Origin: Siniperca chuatsi
Lineage: Eukaryota > Chordata > Actinopteri > Centrarchiformes > Sinipercidae
Direction of reading: 5' to 3'
Assembly: GCF_020085105.1 (NCBI RefSeq)
Contig: NC_058042.1
Span: forward strand, 10,119,501 to 10,183,500
Length of the DNA stretch: 64,000 nt
Position numbers and translations under genes: made by a program. The notes beneath the pieces are model-generated. The model was not told where the DNA came from. It ran no database searches and saw nothing but the letters and a program-made list of their open reading frames with translations. Positions 1-11,390 of this stretch are shown here, in pieces. Position 1 is the first letter of the stretch. Every line of letters begins with the position of its first letter.

Positions 1-1110
1 CCAAATGTAAAAAATCTGCCTACCAGCACCTCTAAAGCTCAATAATTATTATTATTTTATCTTGTTTGTTTGATCTGAACAAAAAACAAAGTTCAAAAAC
101 GACTTTGCTATTTAACACAGGGTTATGTGCCAGACTATTTCTCTTCCCTGAGCAGTTGCCAAGCAACCAGCGGAGACTCCAGGAAGTCATTGGTTGTGGC
201 CAAGAAATAGTCCAACACATAACTATTCATAAAACGGCCCATTGACACACTTCAGTTTTTGTACGGATTAAAAAAATGAGATATAACGTGTGTCACGGAT
301 GTGTGTACAACACAGCATGACTGAGGACCCAAATGCAGACAATGAGGCAGAACAAGTCAAAGAAAAGGTCTTCACTAAACTAATTCTCAAATTAACAGGC
401 TTACAGTTAGGCACAAGAAGGCAGTTCAAACAAGAACAAATCCAGAGGGACAAGGCAGGTCAAAACACAGGTAGAAGATACAGAAAATACAGATTGCAAA
501 GGGAATGGGCTGGTGACCTGGTTATGACTGATGAAATAATGAGAGGCAGGTGTGTTAGCAGGTGGGGATGATTTGGGAATGTCAACAGGTATGTGGCAGT
601 CAGGTGATCAGGATTGGTGGGAAATTCCGAGGGCATCTGGTGGACAGGTGGAGAGTGGCAGGTTCATCAGAAATGCATGGGCCTGGGGAAAGTGGGAAGT
701 GGCTGGGGGTAGGGACAGAGGGGCAGACTGAGCAAAATAAAAACAACTGAGGCAGCCGTTGCGACAACATGTTAATTAGTGAGCTTTAGAGGTGCTGGTA
801 GGCAGATTTCGTACCTTCGGATAGAGCTTGGTTAGCTGGTTCCCCCATTTTACAGTATTTGAGCTATGCTAAGCTAAACAGCCTTGTATTTATCGTATTT
901 GTATCAATCTTCTCATCTAAACGCATGTTCACATTATTGCAGAAAAACGAGGGTCTTGCGCTGAGCTGTTGTAACGCACCAGATACACAATAATGGGGAG
1001 GTGCATGCAAAAGCTGTTCATCAAATGTGAATACGCCATAATTCTATGCCAGAAGGCAAATAAGCATATTTACCAAAATGTCAAACTATTTCTTTAAGAG
1101 GGTTTCATTT
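1..1110. repeat. Fold-back dispersed repeat (copy A), split by a nested insertion
   Basis: Positions 12-40 (ATCTGCCTACCAGCACC and on) reappear as the reverse complement at about 781-809. The inner sequence (about 60-290) is itself palindromic around a core with CTGAGCAGTTGCCAAGCAACC. The right flank (815-1110) contains TATGCTAAGCTAA and ends near AAAATGTCAAACTA. The same modules occur at 8111-8300 and 24143-24442, so this is a repeat family; I recall it as common in fish genomes. The left end lies outside the window. No coding capacity is seen. Confidence 0.75.
291..766. mobile_element. Non-autonomous DNA transposon inserted in copy A
   Basis: The insert begins TGTCACGG and ends CCGTTGCGACA, so the termini are imperfect inverted repeats. 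It is flanked by ACGTG (286-290) and ACATG (767-771), a plausible diverged 5-bp target duplication. Removing it restores the run ATAACGTGTTAATTAG that is intact in the copy at 24143-24442. The 93-codon open frame inside it has no recognisable domain. The transposon superfamily cannot be named from this sequence alone. Confidence 0.6.
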
Positions 1111-3050
1111 TCTAGCAGGATCCTTGTTGCTGCTCAGATTTTTTTGTAGCTGTACTGCATAGTCATTTGCTATAAATCGTCACTTTCTTGATAAAAGTAT
1201 CTCTGACTGAAATGAAAATAAATCAGTCCAGATGGACATTTTTTGCAGGGCACCACCTTTAGCAGGGCAGGTTTGGCTGATCTCCATGTTCCACACTGGA
1301 TGTATGTTCTGATGCAGCGCAGCAGAAACTGTTGACTCAGTGCTCTAAAAACATCAGGCGGGACAAAGAGAGACTGTCTAGTCAACAGCCACGGCCAGAG
1401 AGCAGCAAGCACCTTACTAATCCTGATGTTAAAAGTAAACTTCACCAACTCCCAAAACACTTGTATATAACCACTCTGATGGGCCGATGACTCCTACGAC
1501 TGGCCCAACATCGGTGGAGAACTCTGCTCCTGGTTTGTTTTCAGTAACTTAGACCTACATGCTATACAGAATAACCACTTTATTTCATGAAAACTTTATA
1601 CGTGAGGACAAGTGATGCAGAGAAAATAATGAGCAGGCAGGGGAGAAAGTGTGAAAGCAGGAGAGACATAAGTAACAGGATAGACAGTTTTCTGGCCATC
1701 TCTCCCTTGACAGCTTGGACTCTTCTCTAACTCATTCTGACACTCTGGCTCATGCTTGTCACTCATCTCAGCCTCTGGGTGACATGCTGTATGTGAGTGT
1801 GCGAGAGAGCTTGGACTTCTCAGTGTCTCCATGTGCGCTCTTATAATCATCTACCCTCACTTACTGTATGTGCTAAAATCTCCAACCAGACTCTGAATCA
1901 CCCACCTCCTTCCCCAGCACTCTGACTCACACCTCAAACTGCCTCATGTCCATTCTTCACAGCACTCCCCCCCATTCATTTTTCCTTACATTCTTTGCCA
2001 CTCTTGGATGTGCAAACAGACTTGAGACAGGGGTCAAGGCAAGTTAGTCGATAGCCACCTGCTGGTCCTCAGAAACAGGCTCCAGGCTGTGTAGTGGGGG
2101 GTGGCAGAAGAATAATTAGTCTACTTTTAGCTCTGCACTAAAAACAGAAAGATCAAATCAGTTCCTGTCACCATTCTTTTCAGTTATGAGTTAACCTGAT
2201 CTTTGTAGTGATAATCACAGATGTTGGTTATTTAATTGCACAGAGGAGAAATTAATTTAGAAAGCGACTGGTCACACATACTGGTTGGATCCAAATCCAA
2301 ATATCCTGCACGACCATTGGTCTGACAAGGCTGGCATTATGGAGCAAGCTGTCACCTTTATCAGTGTGCCAGGGTTTCAGAAATCTATCCAGTTGGGTTT
2401 CTGAATATCAGAGGCTCACTGGAACAAAGAGCTGCTTCAGAGAAACAGGAAATAACAGTGACAAAGAGAGCCTGTTGATGAGAGGCACAGATCTGCCTAA
2501 TGAGAACCACAGTTATATGTCCTGGTGTTGCTATTCAAATGTTATGGAAACTACTTACATTACTGATGTGAAGCTTATATGCATAACATGCACCTCAGGC
2601 CATATAGTTTACATTTGCTATCTTTAAGAGCAGTCTCTAAACAGCAGCCTGCAGGGATGAGACACTAGCTCATTTCTCCCAGACTGATGTTGACTGTGTA
2701 AGTCTAGGATTTTTATAGAGTCATCGGCTAGAGTCAGAGGCTACTCTTAGTACTGTATAGTTGTGGTCACAGTATATTATAATTATAGATAGATTTGTAC
2801 TATGAACAACCTTCATAAATGCAAAATGAATCCTTTCACACAACAAAGACCACAAAACAGTAACTTATATACTGTCCACTAATGTGCTTGTTTTTAAATG
2901 TACATGTTTTGATTACTTTCTTAGATCAGTCATTCTGATTCACTTAAATCTGCACTCATCAATATTTTTATATCACTAATGGATCAAATGACTACCTGTA
3001 ATATGAAAGGAGTTGCTCTTAGTGACGAACACAAAGAGAATTATCACCTG
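1111..3050. other. Intergenic DNA with no recognisable feature
   Basis: AT-rich unique-looking sequence. Small open frames on both strands show no splice-consistent or domain-like content. No first exon for the downstream tnfaip8l3 gene was recognised here. Confidence 0.5.
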
Positions 3051-3325
3051 ATAATTTAGCGGCTAAAGAGACAGATATGTCCCTAAGGAGTTAGCAGAGA
3101 CCAAAACAGAGCTAGAAGAAGAGTGAATATTGGACTTCAATTCGCCAGGTCATCAGAAAAACGACTCAAAATATATGGTAATGTTGCTCTGTGTCTGCTG
3201 TGTGTGGCAATTGTTAGCTAATATGTTGGCCATAACAACTTTATTAGTGTGAACATGTCATGTTTCCAGCTTGTGCTGCTGCCCCAAGTGGCCAAGAAAA
3301 TCCATTCTTGCTGCTTTAAGTGGAT
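3040..3325 (+). repeat. Dispersed repeat, copy 1 of 2 in window
   Basis: This stretch aligns by eye with 5690-6010 in the same orientation. Shared landmarks in order are TTTAGC(G/A)GCTAAAGAG, ACCAAAACAGAGCTA, GAATATTGGACTT, and TGTTTCCAGCTTGT followed by CTGCTGCCCCAA. The copies are clearly diverged, so this is an old interspersed family and not a recent duplication. No coding capacity. Confidence 0.65.
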
Positions 3326-4266
3326 TTTTGATGAAGTACTGCACTCAAATACAATCTGGAAAAGCAGAAATTATGGCACAGTCAGGAGTTTATTCACATT
3401 CTGTTTGCTTTATAACTTGTTTCCTCATCACAAAGGCTTTGATAAAACTTTCTTTTTAAAAACATGCAGATTACTTTAGAGAGCATCATTGGATTGGAAA
3501 GGAACTGGTGGTGGGTTTAATTATATAGATTACAGTCAGGATGCCACCCAGGAACTTTAGAGACCAAACATTTTGTAAATTAGTAACTGTCGCTCTACTT
3601 TTGCCCATTTACTGACACAAGTAATCTTACCCTATTCAGTAAGTTTTAGGTTAGGTTCTTATTTTACTTGTGTCACCCCTGTCTGTGTTTTTACAGTGGG
3701 TGTTAATTTAACTCATCTAAACACTGGAAATGTTGATTTTAACACTTTCAACAATACTGGCAATTTCTTTCTGCAGGTAGGACATCTTCATACTCACCCA
3801 CTCCACTTTTGTCTAACATACAATAAGTCTCACCCCCACTCTCATGAAGCTGTACAAAGAAGCAGTACATCAGATCTTATGTAATGGGAAATGACTGTAG
3901 ACAAAGACATTTGCCTTATTAATTGTAAATGTCACAGTGGGCTAATTATATATACATGAAATGTCATTTAGCCTCAGATCAACACATGAAATGTCACTTC
4001 TGCGCATTCACATGAAATGCCACAGATAGGATTTCTCCCAATTGTTGTGCAGCATTCAACCAATTGTGTATGTGTGTGTTTAAATAACACACATATATAT
4101 AGACACACACACGCAGATGATGCGATGATGGTGTGAATTCTGCATGGTCACATAACTGTCTGTTTTAGTAAAATCATAATGACAACAAAGCAGGTGTTCC
4201 TCTTTGAATTTGGGCTCATCTGCTGTTCCGTGCTGAGCTCACTGGGCAATGGTGCCTCCGTACTCT

Positions 4267-4292
4267 GTCTCTCTCTCTCTCTCATGCTATCT

Positions 4293-4337
<45 letters not shown>

Positions 4338-4391
4338 TATCTTTCACTCTCTCTCTCTCTCTCTCCCTCTCTCACGCTCTCTTTCTATCTG
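4267..4391. repeat. Compound (CT)n microsatellite
   Basis: CT-dinucleotide runs are broken by a module reading ACTATCTTTCACT. The low-complexity Ser/Leu frames on this strand are artefacts of the repeat. Confidence 0.95.
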
Positions 4392-5689
4392 GACATACAT
4401 GTGGAGGAGGAAGAGGCTGACAATGTGCCCAGGGATCAGGATGAAAAAGTGAGGCGTCTTTCCTGAGCTTTAATCATAATAGGAGTTATCTGGTGTACAA
4501 TTTGTAGCTGGGTGGCACCTAAATAAAACCCCTTTCCATCCTCCCACTCCTCACATTCACACAGACATGTTAAGCTGCTGGCATCGCTGTATGAGGACAC
4601 AGGCAGCCTTTGATGTTCTCCTCTGTGATAAATTGCGACTGCAGTGGGACACGGCATAAAACTGTGATCAATCTGGACTTGTAGAGAGACAACATGCAAA
4701 GAGGTTCTTATCGGTGTACAACTGTTTGATGTTATCCAGAGCAGATTCCTCCCATATTCAGTCAACCACACCACTGGCAGCTCCAGGAAGGACACCGCCC
4801 TGGTTGAATGTAGCTGCACCGCGATTCATGTCTCCTCAGCTTTCACTATTTCAGACTGTGTTCTGTATCAAGTTACTTTCGTAATTTTAAAAATAATCTA
4901 TAATCCCCTCAAAGTACAATATTGTTCTTTTGTCAAATAAACTTTTAGTCAGCAGCAGTTCTGTATATCCAAGTTTGGAACTGGATTCAGCCTTTGTTCA
5001 TGCCAAAAAAACTGAATCATCCAAGAGCAGTCTACATCAATGCTGTGCCTTCATATTTACTTAGATCACATTAATACTGCTACCAATTGTCTTGTTACAC
5101 AACTTACTGTTGTGTAACAAAACAGAAAAAAGTCAGTGTCTTCCTCTGAACAACTAAGAAATCTATGCTTAAGATCAGACTTTTTTCTAGAACAGAGAGT
5201 TCTTTATGCAAGGACAAAGTAGTGTCAGTGAATGCTGTACAACGGAAGGACCCACATTTTTTCTTACACTGGGTCAACAGAGTTGTTGAAAGCCTGTTTG
5301 TCAAGATGTAAGTCAGCTGTTACATGTAAACATACTAAAATTTAAGGGCAGTGTTTAAACACCATAATAATAACATGTACAGAGATGTACTGTAAAAGTG
5401 CTCCAACTTATTCTAATATTCAGTCTACTGTATTTATGAAAAAATACCTCAGTTTAACCATTCAATATAATTTAAAGGCACTGCACACTGTCTGTTCCTA
5501 ATGCCCTTTGAAAAGTACCATAATTACACTTTGTTTTCAGTCAAACAGGGTTCACTTTGCTTTGGATTGGTTTTCCCAATCCGTGCAATGTACTCAACAC
5601 CAGGATTCACTTGTACAAATACACAAAATCTATTGAGGTTGAATGGGACAATGTTTTAGCAGGTAGCTGATTTTAGCAACAACAAAAAA

Positions 5690-6010
5690 AACACTGTACA
5701 CTACCTGCCCAGCACCAAACGACAGACAAATTTAGCAATTAGCTGGTGAACATAGTGCTGCATTTAGCAGCTAAAGAGGCAAGTATTTCCCTCTGGTGGA
5801 AACCAAAACAGAGCTAAAAAGGTTCATGAATATTGGACTTACATTCATCAGGTGAACACGAACATGACTCCAAATTAATGCTAGTGTTGTTCCATGTCTT
5901 CTGGATGTGTGAACTTTATAAGGTGATAATATGTCAGTGTTGTGTTTCCAGCTTGTTCTGCTGCCCCAAACAATGGCCAAAATAATATATTAATACTGTT
6001 TTAAAGTATC
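5690..6010 (+). repeat. Dispersed repeat, copy 2, just upstream of the tnfaip8l3 exon
   Basis: Same family and orientation as 3040-3325, with the shared run ACCAAAACAGAGCTA and the tail CAGCTTGTTCTGCTGCCCCAA. It lies about 150 bases upstream of the splice acceptor at 6158, within the presumed tnfaip8l3 intron. Confidence 0.65.
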
Positions 6011-6158
6011 AGTGCATGACAAGCTGCTACTTCAGAAGGGTCATTATTATTATTAAAGTGCTCCTTTAAAAATGAATGTTAGAGTGAAGATTTCTGACCT
6101 TAAGGATTAACCCCAAACCACTTGCCTTTCTCTGTCTTTCTCTTTTCTCTCCCCTCAG

Positions 6159-6721
6159 GGCAGGAGAGCTTTAACTCTCGCTCCCTGGCCCTGCAGGCCC
6201 AGAAGAAAATCCTGAGCAAGATGGCGACCATGGTGGTGGCCAACATGCTGACAGATGACACCAGCAGTGAGATCTTGGACGAGCTCTACAAGACGAGCCG
6301 GGAGTTCACCAAGAGCAAGAAGGAGGCCCACAAGATCATCAAGGACGTCATCAAGATCGCCTTGAAGATCGGCATTTTGTACCGCAACCACCAGTTCAGC
6401 CCTGACGAGCTGGACACAGTGGAGCGCTTCAAGAAGAAGATGAACCAGGCAGCCATGACAGCGGTGTCATTCTATGAGGTGGAGTACACCTTTGACAGGA
6501 ATATTCTGTCAGAGCTTCTGCTGGAGTGCAGGGACCTGCTTCACACCCTGGTCGAGCATCACCTGACCGTGCGCTCGCATGCACGCATCGATCACGTTTT
6601 CAACCATTTTGCTCATGGGGAGTTCCTGGCCGAGCTGTATGGGGACGGAGAGGAGTATAGATTCTCTCTGAGGAAGATCTGCAATGGCATCAACAAACTG
6701 CTGGACGAAGGAACGCTTTAA
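6159..6721 (+). CDS. tnfaip8l3: TNFAIP8-like protein 3 (TIPE3), main coding exon (partial gene)
   Basis: This exon encodes about 187 residues of a TNFAIP8/TIPE-family protein, ending in LLDEGTL and a TAA stop at 6719-6721. TIPE proteins fold into a helical barrel that binds lipids; TIPE3 carries phosphoinositides in PI3K signalling. Visible family signatures are [15 protein letters not shown] near the start, [61 protein letters not shown] and the C-terminal INKLLDE. A polypyrimidine tract and CCCCTCAG at 6151-6158 form the acceptor, and the reading frame requires an upstream exon ending in phase 1. The ATG at 6122 lies in the intron and is not used. The short N-terminal exon typical of the family was not found upstream in the window. 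Paralogue choice (L3 over TNFAIP8 or L1) rests on synteny with scg3 and on sequence impression. Confidence 0.88.
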
Positions 6722-7107
6722 CCTCTCACACCTGACCTCTTTCACCTCTAGCTCTTTGTCTCACTGGCCTCTCCTGCCTCCTTCTATTTCCTTTTCACTT
6801 GCTCACCCCTGACTGCTCACATCCTCTACCTTCTTTTTGCTCTTGTCTTCCTGTTTCTTCTTCATCCATTTTCATGAAGATTTGTAACATCCTGCTGCTG
6901 TGGTTCAATGAGGGATTTTTTTTTTCTTTCCACTCAGTGAATCATTGCGGCACACTGGGACAGCCTGTTTCATGTTGTATGCATTATAGCATTTCAAGAC
7001 ATCCCTTTTGTGTGCAAAAGTTTACTGTACCAATGGCCAAAAAACATACATTAGATACATTTGGATATGAAAGATAATCAGTGGTAGTAATCAGTCTCTC
7101 TCTCTCA

Positions 7108-7138
<31 letters not shown>

Positions 7139-7290
7139 TGTGCACATGTGTTTGTATGGGATTTGTTCGAGTAATGTGTTTGTATATAAGACCAACTATG
7201 ACATGGTGTGTGTATTATGTATCTGTGTCAATCTTCTATACAAGGGTGTAACACTTGTCTTTTATTAAAGATTTCTTGTAAACATTATTT
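6722..7290 (+). other. tnfaip8l3: tnfaip8l3 3' UTR with poly(A) signal
   Basis: The 3' UTR follows the TAA stop. It carries a compound (TC)n(TG)n microsatellite at 7094-7142 and a poly(A) signal ATTAAA at 7264-7269. The inferred UTR is about 560 nt. Confidence 0.6.
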
Positions 7291-8105
7291 TGCAGTTCCT
7301 CTGACAACAATACTCCATGTGAACTGAGAAAAGTTTTAGGAAAGATGGGTCTGTTCCTTCTTGTTGGCAGTCATAATGATCATTTTCTCTCATGACTCAT
7401 TTCTTAGACAACATGTGAAGGAAAACAATGATTTGCCTGCCTGCTAACTGGTTACTTTCAGAATAATGCCTCAAATGTACTAAAACTAAAATACCTAAAG
7501 ATTTTGCTGCCTTTTTTAAGGGGAAATATAACTACCATGATAGAAAATGCATGGATGGAATGGATCTGGAAAATAAGCCACAAATGGTGCATTAAGCTAC
7601 TACTTTCCCATCCATTTGCACGCAAGGTTTAAATTTGCCAACACTCATTTTGAAATGAGCAGGAAAATCAGTAATTTGTCATTTCTGGTTCATTAGATGC
7701 CCTCTGGTCTATTCTGTTCTACAGTTCAGGAAAACATATTACTGGTGGCTTGGTGTGACTCCAGCTGAATTATTTTGGCAGCCAGTGGAGAAGAAGCCTA
7801 GTTTTATGCCTCTGTCTCCTTGTAGAAACACAAAACAGACAAACCACCCACCCGTTGAGCCTCCATTTGCACTCACATACTTGCTGTCAGGCAGACACAC
7901 AGACATTAAGAATAAGGTGGCATTCATGTCATTAACCATACATCAATCACATATGTAGTTTTGATCAGGGAGTATATCATTATGTTAGGTGTAAGGGACT
8001 GCTTTTTTAGTTGCCATGACACAGGTGAGCACAGTATATACCATAAACCAAAGTTTCACTCTAAGCCAACTTCTATTCTTATAAGGTCCTATCATTGAAT
8101 GCAAT
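7291..8105. other. Intergenic DNA with no recognisable feature
   Basis: AT-rich sequence. Two opposite-strand open frames of 66-67 codons at 7739-7958 are mirror images of one low-information stretch and have no domain. Confidence 0.5.
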
Positions 8106-8110
8106 ACTCT

Positions 8111-8305
8111 TAAAGCAATAGTTCAACATTTTTGGAAATATGTTTATTCATTTTCTTGCTTAAAGTGAAATGAGTAGATCGATTTGACTCTTATCTCTCT
8201 ACTGTGAACATCAGGAAACAGCTAGCTTGGCTCTGTCCAAAGGTTAAAAAAAAAACCCTACCAGCACTTCTAAAGCTCATTAATTAACACGTGCTATCCC
8301 TTTTA
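8111..8305 (+). repeat. Fold-back dispersed repeat (copy B), left arm only
   Basis: The stretch opens with ATAGTTCAACATTTTTGG and contains AACAGCTAGCTTGGCTCTGTC, then CTACCAGCACTTCTAAAGCTC and ATTAATTAACACGTG. These are the outer and inner modules of the family seen at 1-1110 and 24143-24442. The palindromic partner arm is absent, so this copy is truncated. Confidence 0.65.
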
Positions 8306-8770
8306 TTCTGGGACTCACAAGAGAATTTAAAAAAGAATCGTCAAAATTGAAGCAGCATGGCCCAAGATATGCTGACTAATTGATAAGCTCTAAAAACGTC
8401 GGAAACTACACTTCCCATAATGCAACCAATAGCATTTTTTCTTTAAACCCAAACTGCCTGGTATAAACCCACATCTTTCAAACTCCATGCCCCTAGTTTG
8501 TAACACAGTCTCCATGCCCAAGCAAAAATAACCCTTACAACATCGTTAGGGGTCATTTTCGCAGACTTGACAAAGTTTCTCCAGAGCTACAGATGACATT
8601 ATACAACTGTTTTCAGAAGTGCAGTTAAACGAGACCACACACACAACACATAAACAAACAAAAAGAAATACACATATCTTCTTAAAGTCGAGGAGGGCTG
8701 GTGGACTAAAACGGCCTGAGGCCATATGAACTCCCAAAGCTGCCACCTAAAAGATTGGAGGATCAGGAAG
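8306..8770. repeat. Probable dispersed repeat remnant
   Basis: The segment with AACTACACTTCCCATAATGC, then CCAGAGCTACAGATGAC and CTTCTTAAAGTCGAGGAGG resembles a repeat I recall as widespread in fish. No second copy lies in the window, so this is recognition from memory and not an internal alignment. Confidence 0.35.
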
Positions 8771-9674
8771 GCGTCAGCAGCATCACCACTTAATGTCAGC
8801 TGGTGAAAGAATTTAAAAATAGTACAACTAGTAAAACAAAAAAAAGGAAATTATAAACCAGGATTTGGCAGTGTGACATGTGCAGCAGCTTTTTACCCAC
8901 AATGAGTCTCATTAAACCAATTTGCATGAAAACAAATAGGAGGATAGTTAAGATTTTTGCTCTTTTTGACTGTTGTAAATGTACTAATTGTACATTTTTT
9001 AGCCTCATTCCCCTTTTCTGATTCCATGTAACTTCTCCATCTACTCTGTTCTCCACTCTGTGTTTAAGAGGAAAGCAAAGACCTCTAGTGGTGAACCTGC
9101 TCATCACACACAGTAATATCTCACTGGGGAAGTTGCTCTCAAGCTGACAGCTGTCAGTCACAAAAACAGTGTAACTAATTAGAAATAAGTTGCTCATCAT
9201 CAAGGTTTATCAAAGGGATTTCATTGTGTTACAATGTGTCATAACTGCTGTTCAAATGGAACAAAGAAACCACTTCAAATGGGACCTATTTACACAGGCC
9301 TGGTGACACACAGATAGCAATCTGAATAAAAGAATGGATCATCCTCAATTTCCTCTGGAATGAAACCTTAAGTCAGGGATGAAAAAAAAAGATAGGTAGA
9401 TAAGGTAGATAAAAAGATAAGGAACTTAACTTTAAGCCCCTTTAAGGTCACAGCAATAATTTTTTGAGGACTACTTTTGCAATGTTTGCATTACCTTGCA
9501 ATACTTTTCTTCTTTCATTATTTCTGAGCCATATGTCAATTTCTTCTCAGCTGCTCCCATCGCAACACCCCAGTATATCATCAGCTAAGTGAATTTTACT
9601 TTGAACTTAATTACTTTGGCATTAAGTATGCTGATATAGTACTACTGCTTAATAGGCATGCTTGGTTATGTAAT

Positions 9675-10180
9675 TATCAGAATCAGAAATACTTTATTGA
9701 TCCCCAAAGGGAAACTCTTTGTTACAGCAGCTCACCTTTACGTCAGTGCACACAGGAGTAAGTACTAGCAAAAAATATAATACAATACACTATAAAAACA
9801 GCTCAGAAAATATATTAAATACAAGGTGGGTATAAGTATAAGATAAAATAAGTGTGAGGTACCAAGTGGGTTTACCAGTTGATGATGATAATACAGTATA
9901 ATAATACAATGTAATAATATAAGTAATAAGTAGTGGTGCAAGTACTGTCGAGTTAAGTGTAGTTTATTGAGATTATTAAGATATTGCACAGCAGTAATGG
10001 AGATATATAATATCAATATCCATAAATAGGAAAAACAAACATAGGAATACTGAATATTGCACGGAAATATTAGTGAAAGTAAATTTAAAATGAATTCTTA
10101 GATCAAGAGGTCTCTCCAGAAGAAAGCAGTATGGTAATCTGCAGGATGCTCGGTTTTCATTCGTGAACAGTCTCCAGAGG
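9675..10180 (-). mobile_element. Rex1-like LINE 3' remnant (antisense)
   Basis: The plus strand reads AATCAGAAATACTTTATTGA followed by TCCCCAAAGGGAAA, the reverse complement of the conserved 3' end of Rex1-type (RSg-1/Babar) non-LTR elements in fish. AT-rich 3'-UTR-like sequence follows, ending near GTGAACAGTCTCCAGAGG. No intact reverse-transcriptase frame remains. The far boundary is approximate. Confidence 0.55.
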
Positions 10181-10644
10181 CGGATTAACAGATGTGCAGT
10201 TGAATCTACCTCATAAAGCTAATGTGCTGTAAGTCAAAAAAACAACAAACAAGAAGGCAACTGAAATGTTGAAAACAGAGTCTGTGGTTTTGTCACAGAC
10301 AGAGCAGACAACATTGAACCACTTGCAGAGATACATCAGGAATGCAGACCAACGCAAGTTGGAAAGCTTTTTGCATTTTTGCACAGGATCCTCTTTGCAC
10401 AAAACAAATTATAGTAACTTTTAATGCTGAAACAGGTTTTGGTAGAAGGCCTGTTGCTAAAAGTGTGGAGCAATAATAGATGTTCCTTATACTTACAGCT
10501 CCTACCCAGATGTGGGTAGGAGATTGATAATGTTCTATCATACAAGGTGAGGTGTCCATAAACAATGCTAAATGCATTAACTTGAGAATCTCCACATTAC
10601 CTTCCATTACAAATAAACATATGGCTCAGAAGGAATGGAAGAAG

Positions 10645-10754
10645 AAAAGTATTGCGAGATAACGCAAAATTTATTGCCAGAGAATGCAAAATATTGCGAG
10701 GGAACGCAAAATATTGTGAGGTAACGCAAAACATATTGCGACGGAATGCAAAGG
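10645..10754. repeat. Minisatellite, about 5 units of 20-22 bp
   Basis: Units follow the pattern GCAAAATATTGCGAGGGAAC with small insertions and substitutions. The steps end in AACGCA or AATGCA. Similar arrays occur in other fish genomes in my recollection. Confidence 0.8.
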
Positions 10755-10896
10755 TGGTCCTCAAAGAAATTCTCGCTGTGACCTTTAGGAGGCTCCAGTC
10801 CTGGCAAAACCTTTTTTTTCACCTGTTCTAAAGTCATAAACACAGGATCTAAAACAATTTAGATCAGACCTAGAAAGTGGATCACCATAATTGTTT

Positions 10897-11390
10897 TTCT
10901 CCCTTGCCTCTCAGCAATGTTTTAAATGGTATGCTCAGAACTTCCTTCAGCTCCAACCAGGATAAAACAGAGCTACTCGTCATTGGAGCAGAGGCACAGA
11001 AAGAGAAACTCACTGGCACTGAGTCCCAGGCACCAGGCTAAAAACCTAGGTGTCATCACAGACTCTAATTTAATTTTCGACGCCCACATCCAGAATGTGA
11101 CCAAATCTGCCTTTTATCACTTGAAAAATATTACCAGTGCGCGTTCGTTTCTGTCCCAGGCCAATAATGAGAAACTTGTGCAAGCTTTTATCACTAGAAG
11201 GCTGGGCTATTGTAATGCTCTCCTTTCTGGTCCACCAAAAAAAAGCCATAGATCAACTTCAACTTATACAAAATTCAAACTACTCGAGTGCTGAACCAGG
11301 ACCAGACACACATTACACCTGTTTTAAAATCGCTGCACTGGCTACCTGTTAGTACTTTTGAGGCTCTGATAAATTGCCTCAAATGATGTC
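10897..11390 (+). pseudogene. LINE reverse-transcriptase C-terminal remnant
   Basis: Translation shows LGVITDSNLIFDAHIQNV, SAFYHLKNI, LVQAFITRRLGYCNALLSG and, in a different frame, KKAIDQLQLIQNS. This is the conserved C-terminal part of a fish non-LTR retrotransposon reverse transcriptase. A stop precedes KNLGV and a frameshift lies in the A-run at about 11237-11244, so it is dead. The start of the block (about 10897-10990) still encodes NQDKTELLVIGAEAQ-type sequence in another frame. Clade assignment is left open. Confidence 0.75.

Noticed and set aside
8796-9203. 135-codon minus-strand frame
   Set aside because: Hydrophobic, low-complexity translation of AT-rich DNA with no homology I recognise and no promoter context.
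10645-10754. CRISPR-like array
   Set aside because: Repeats are contiguous and have no unique spacers; this is a minisatellite in a vertebrate genome.
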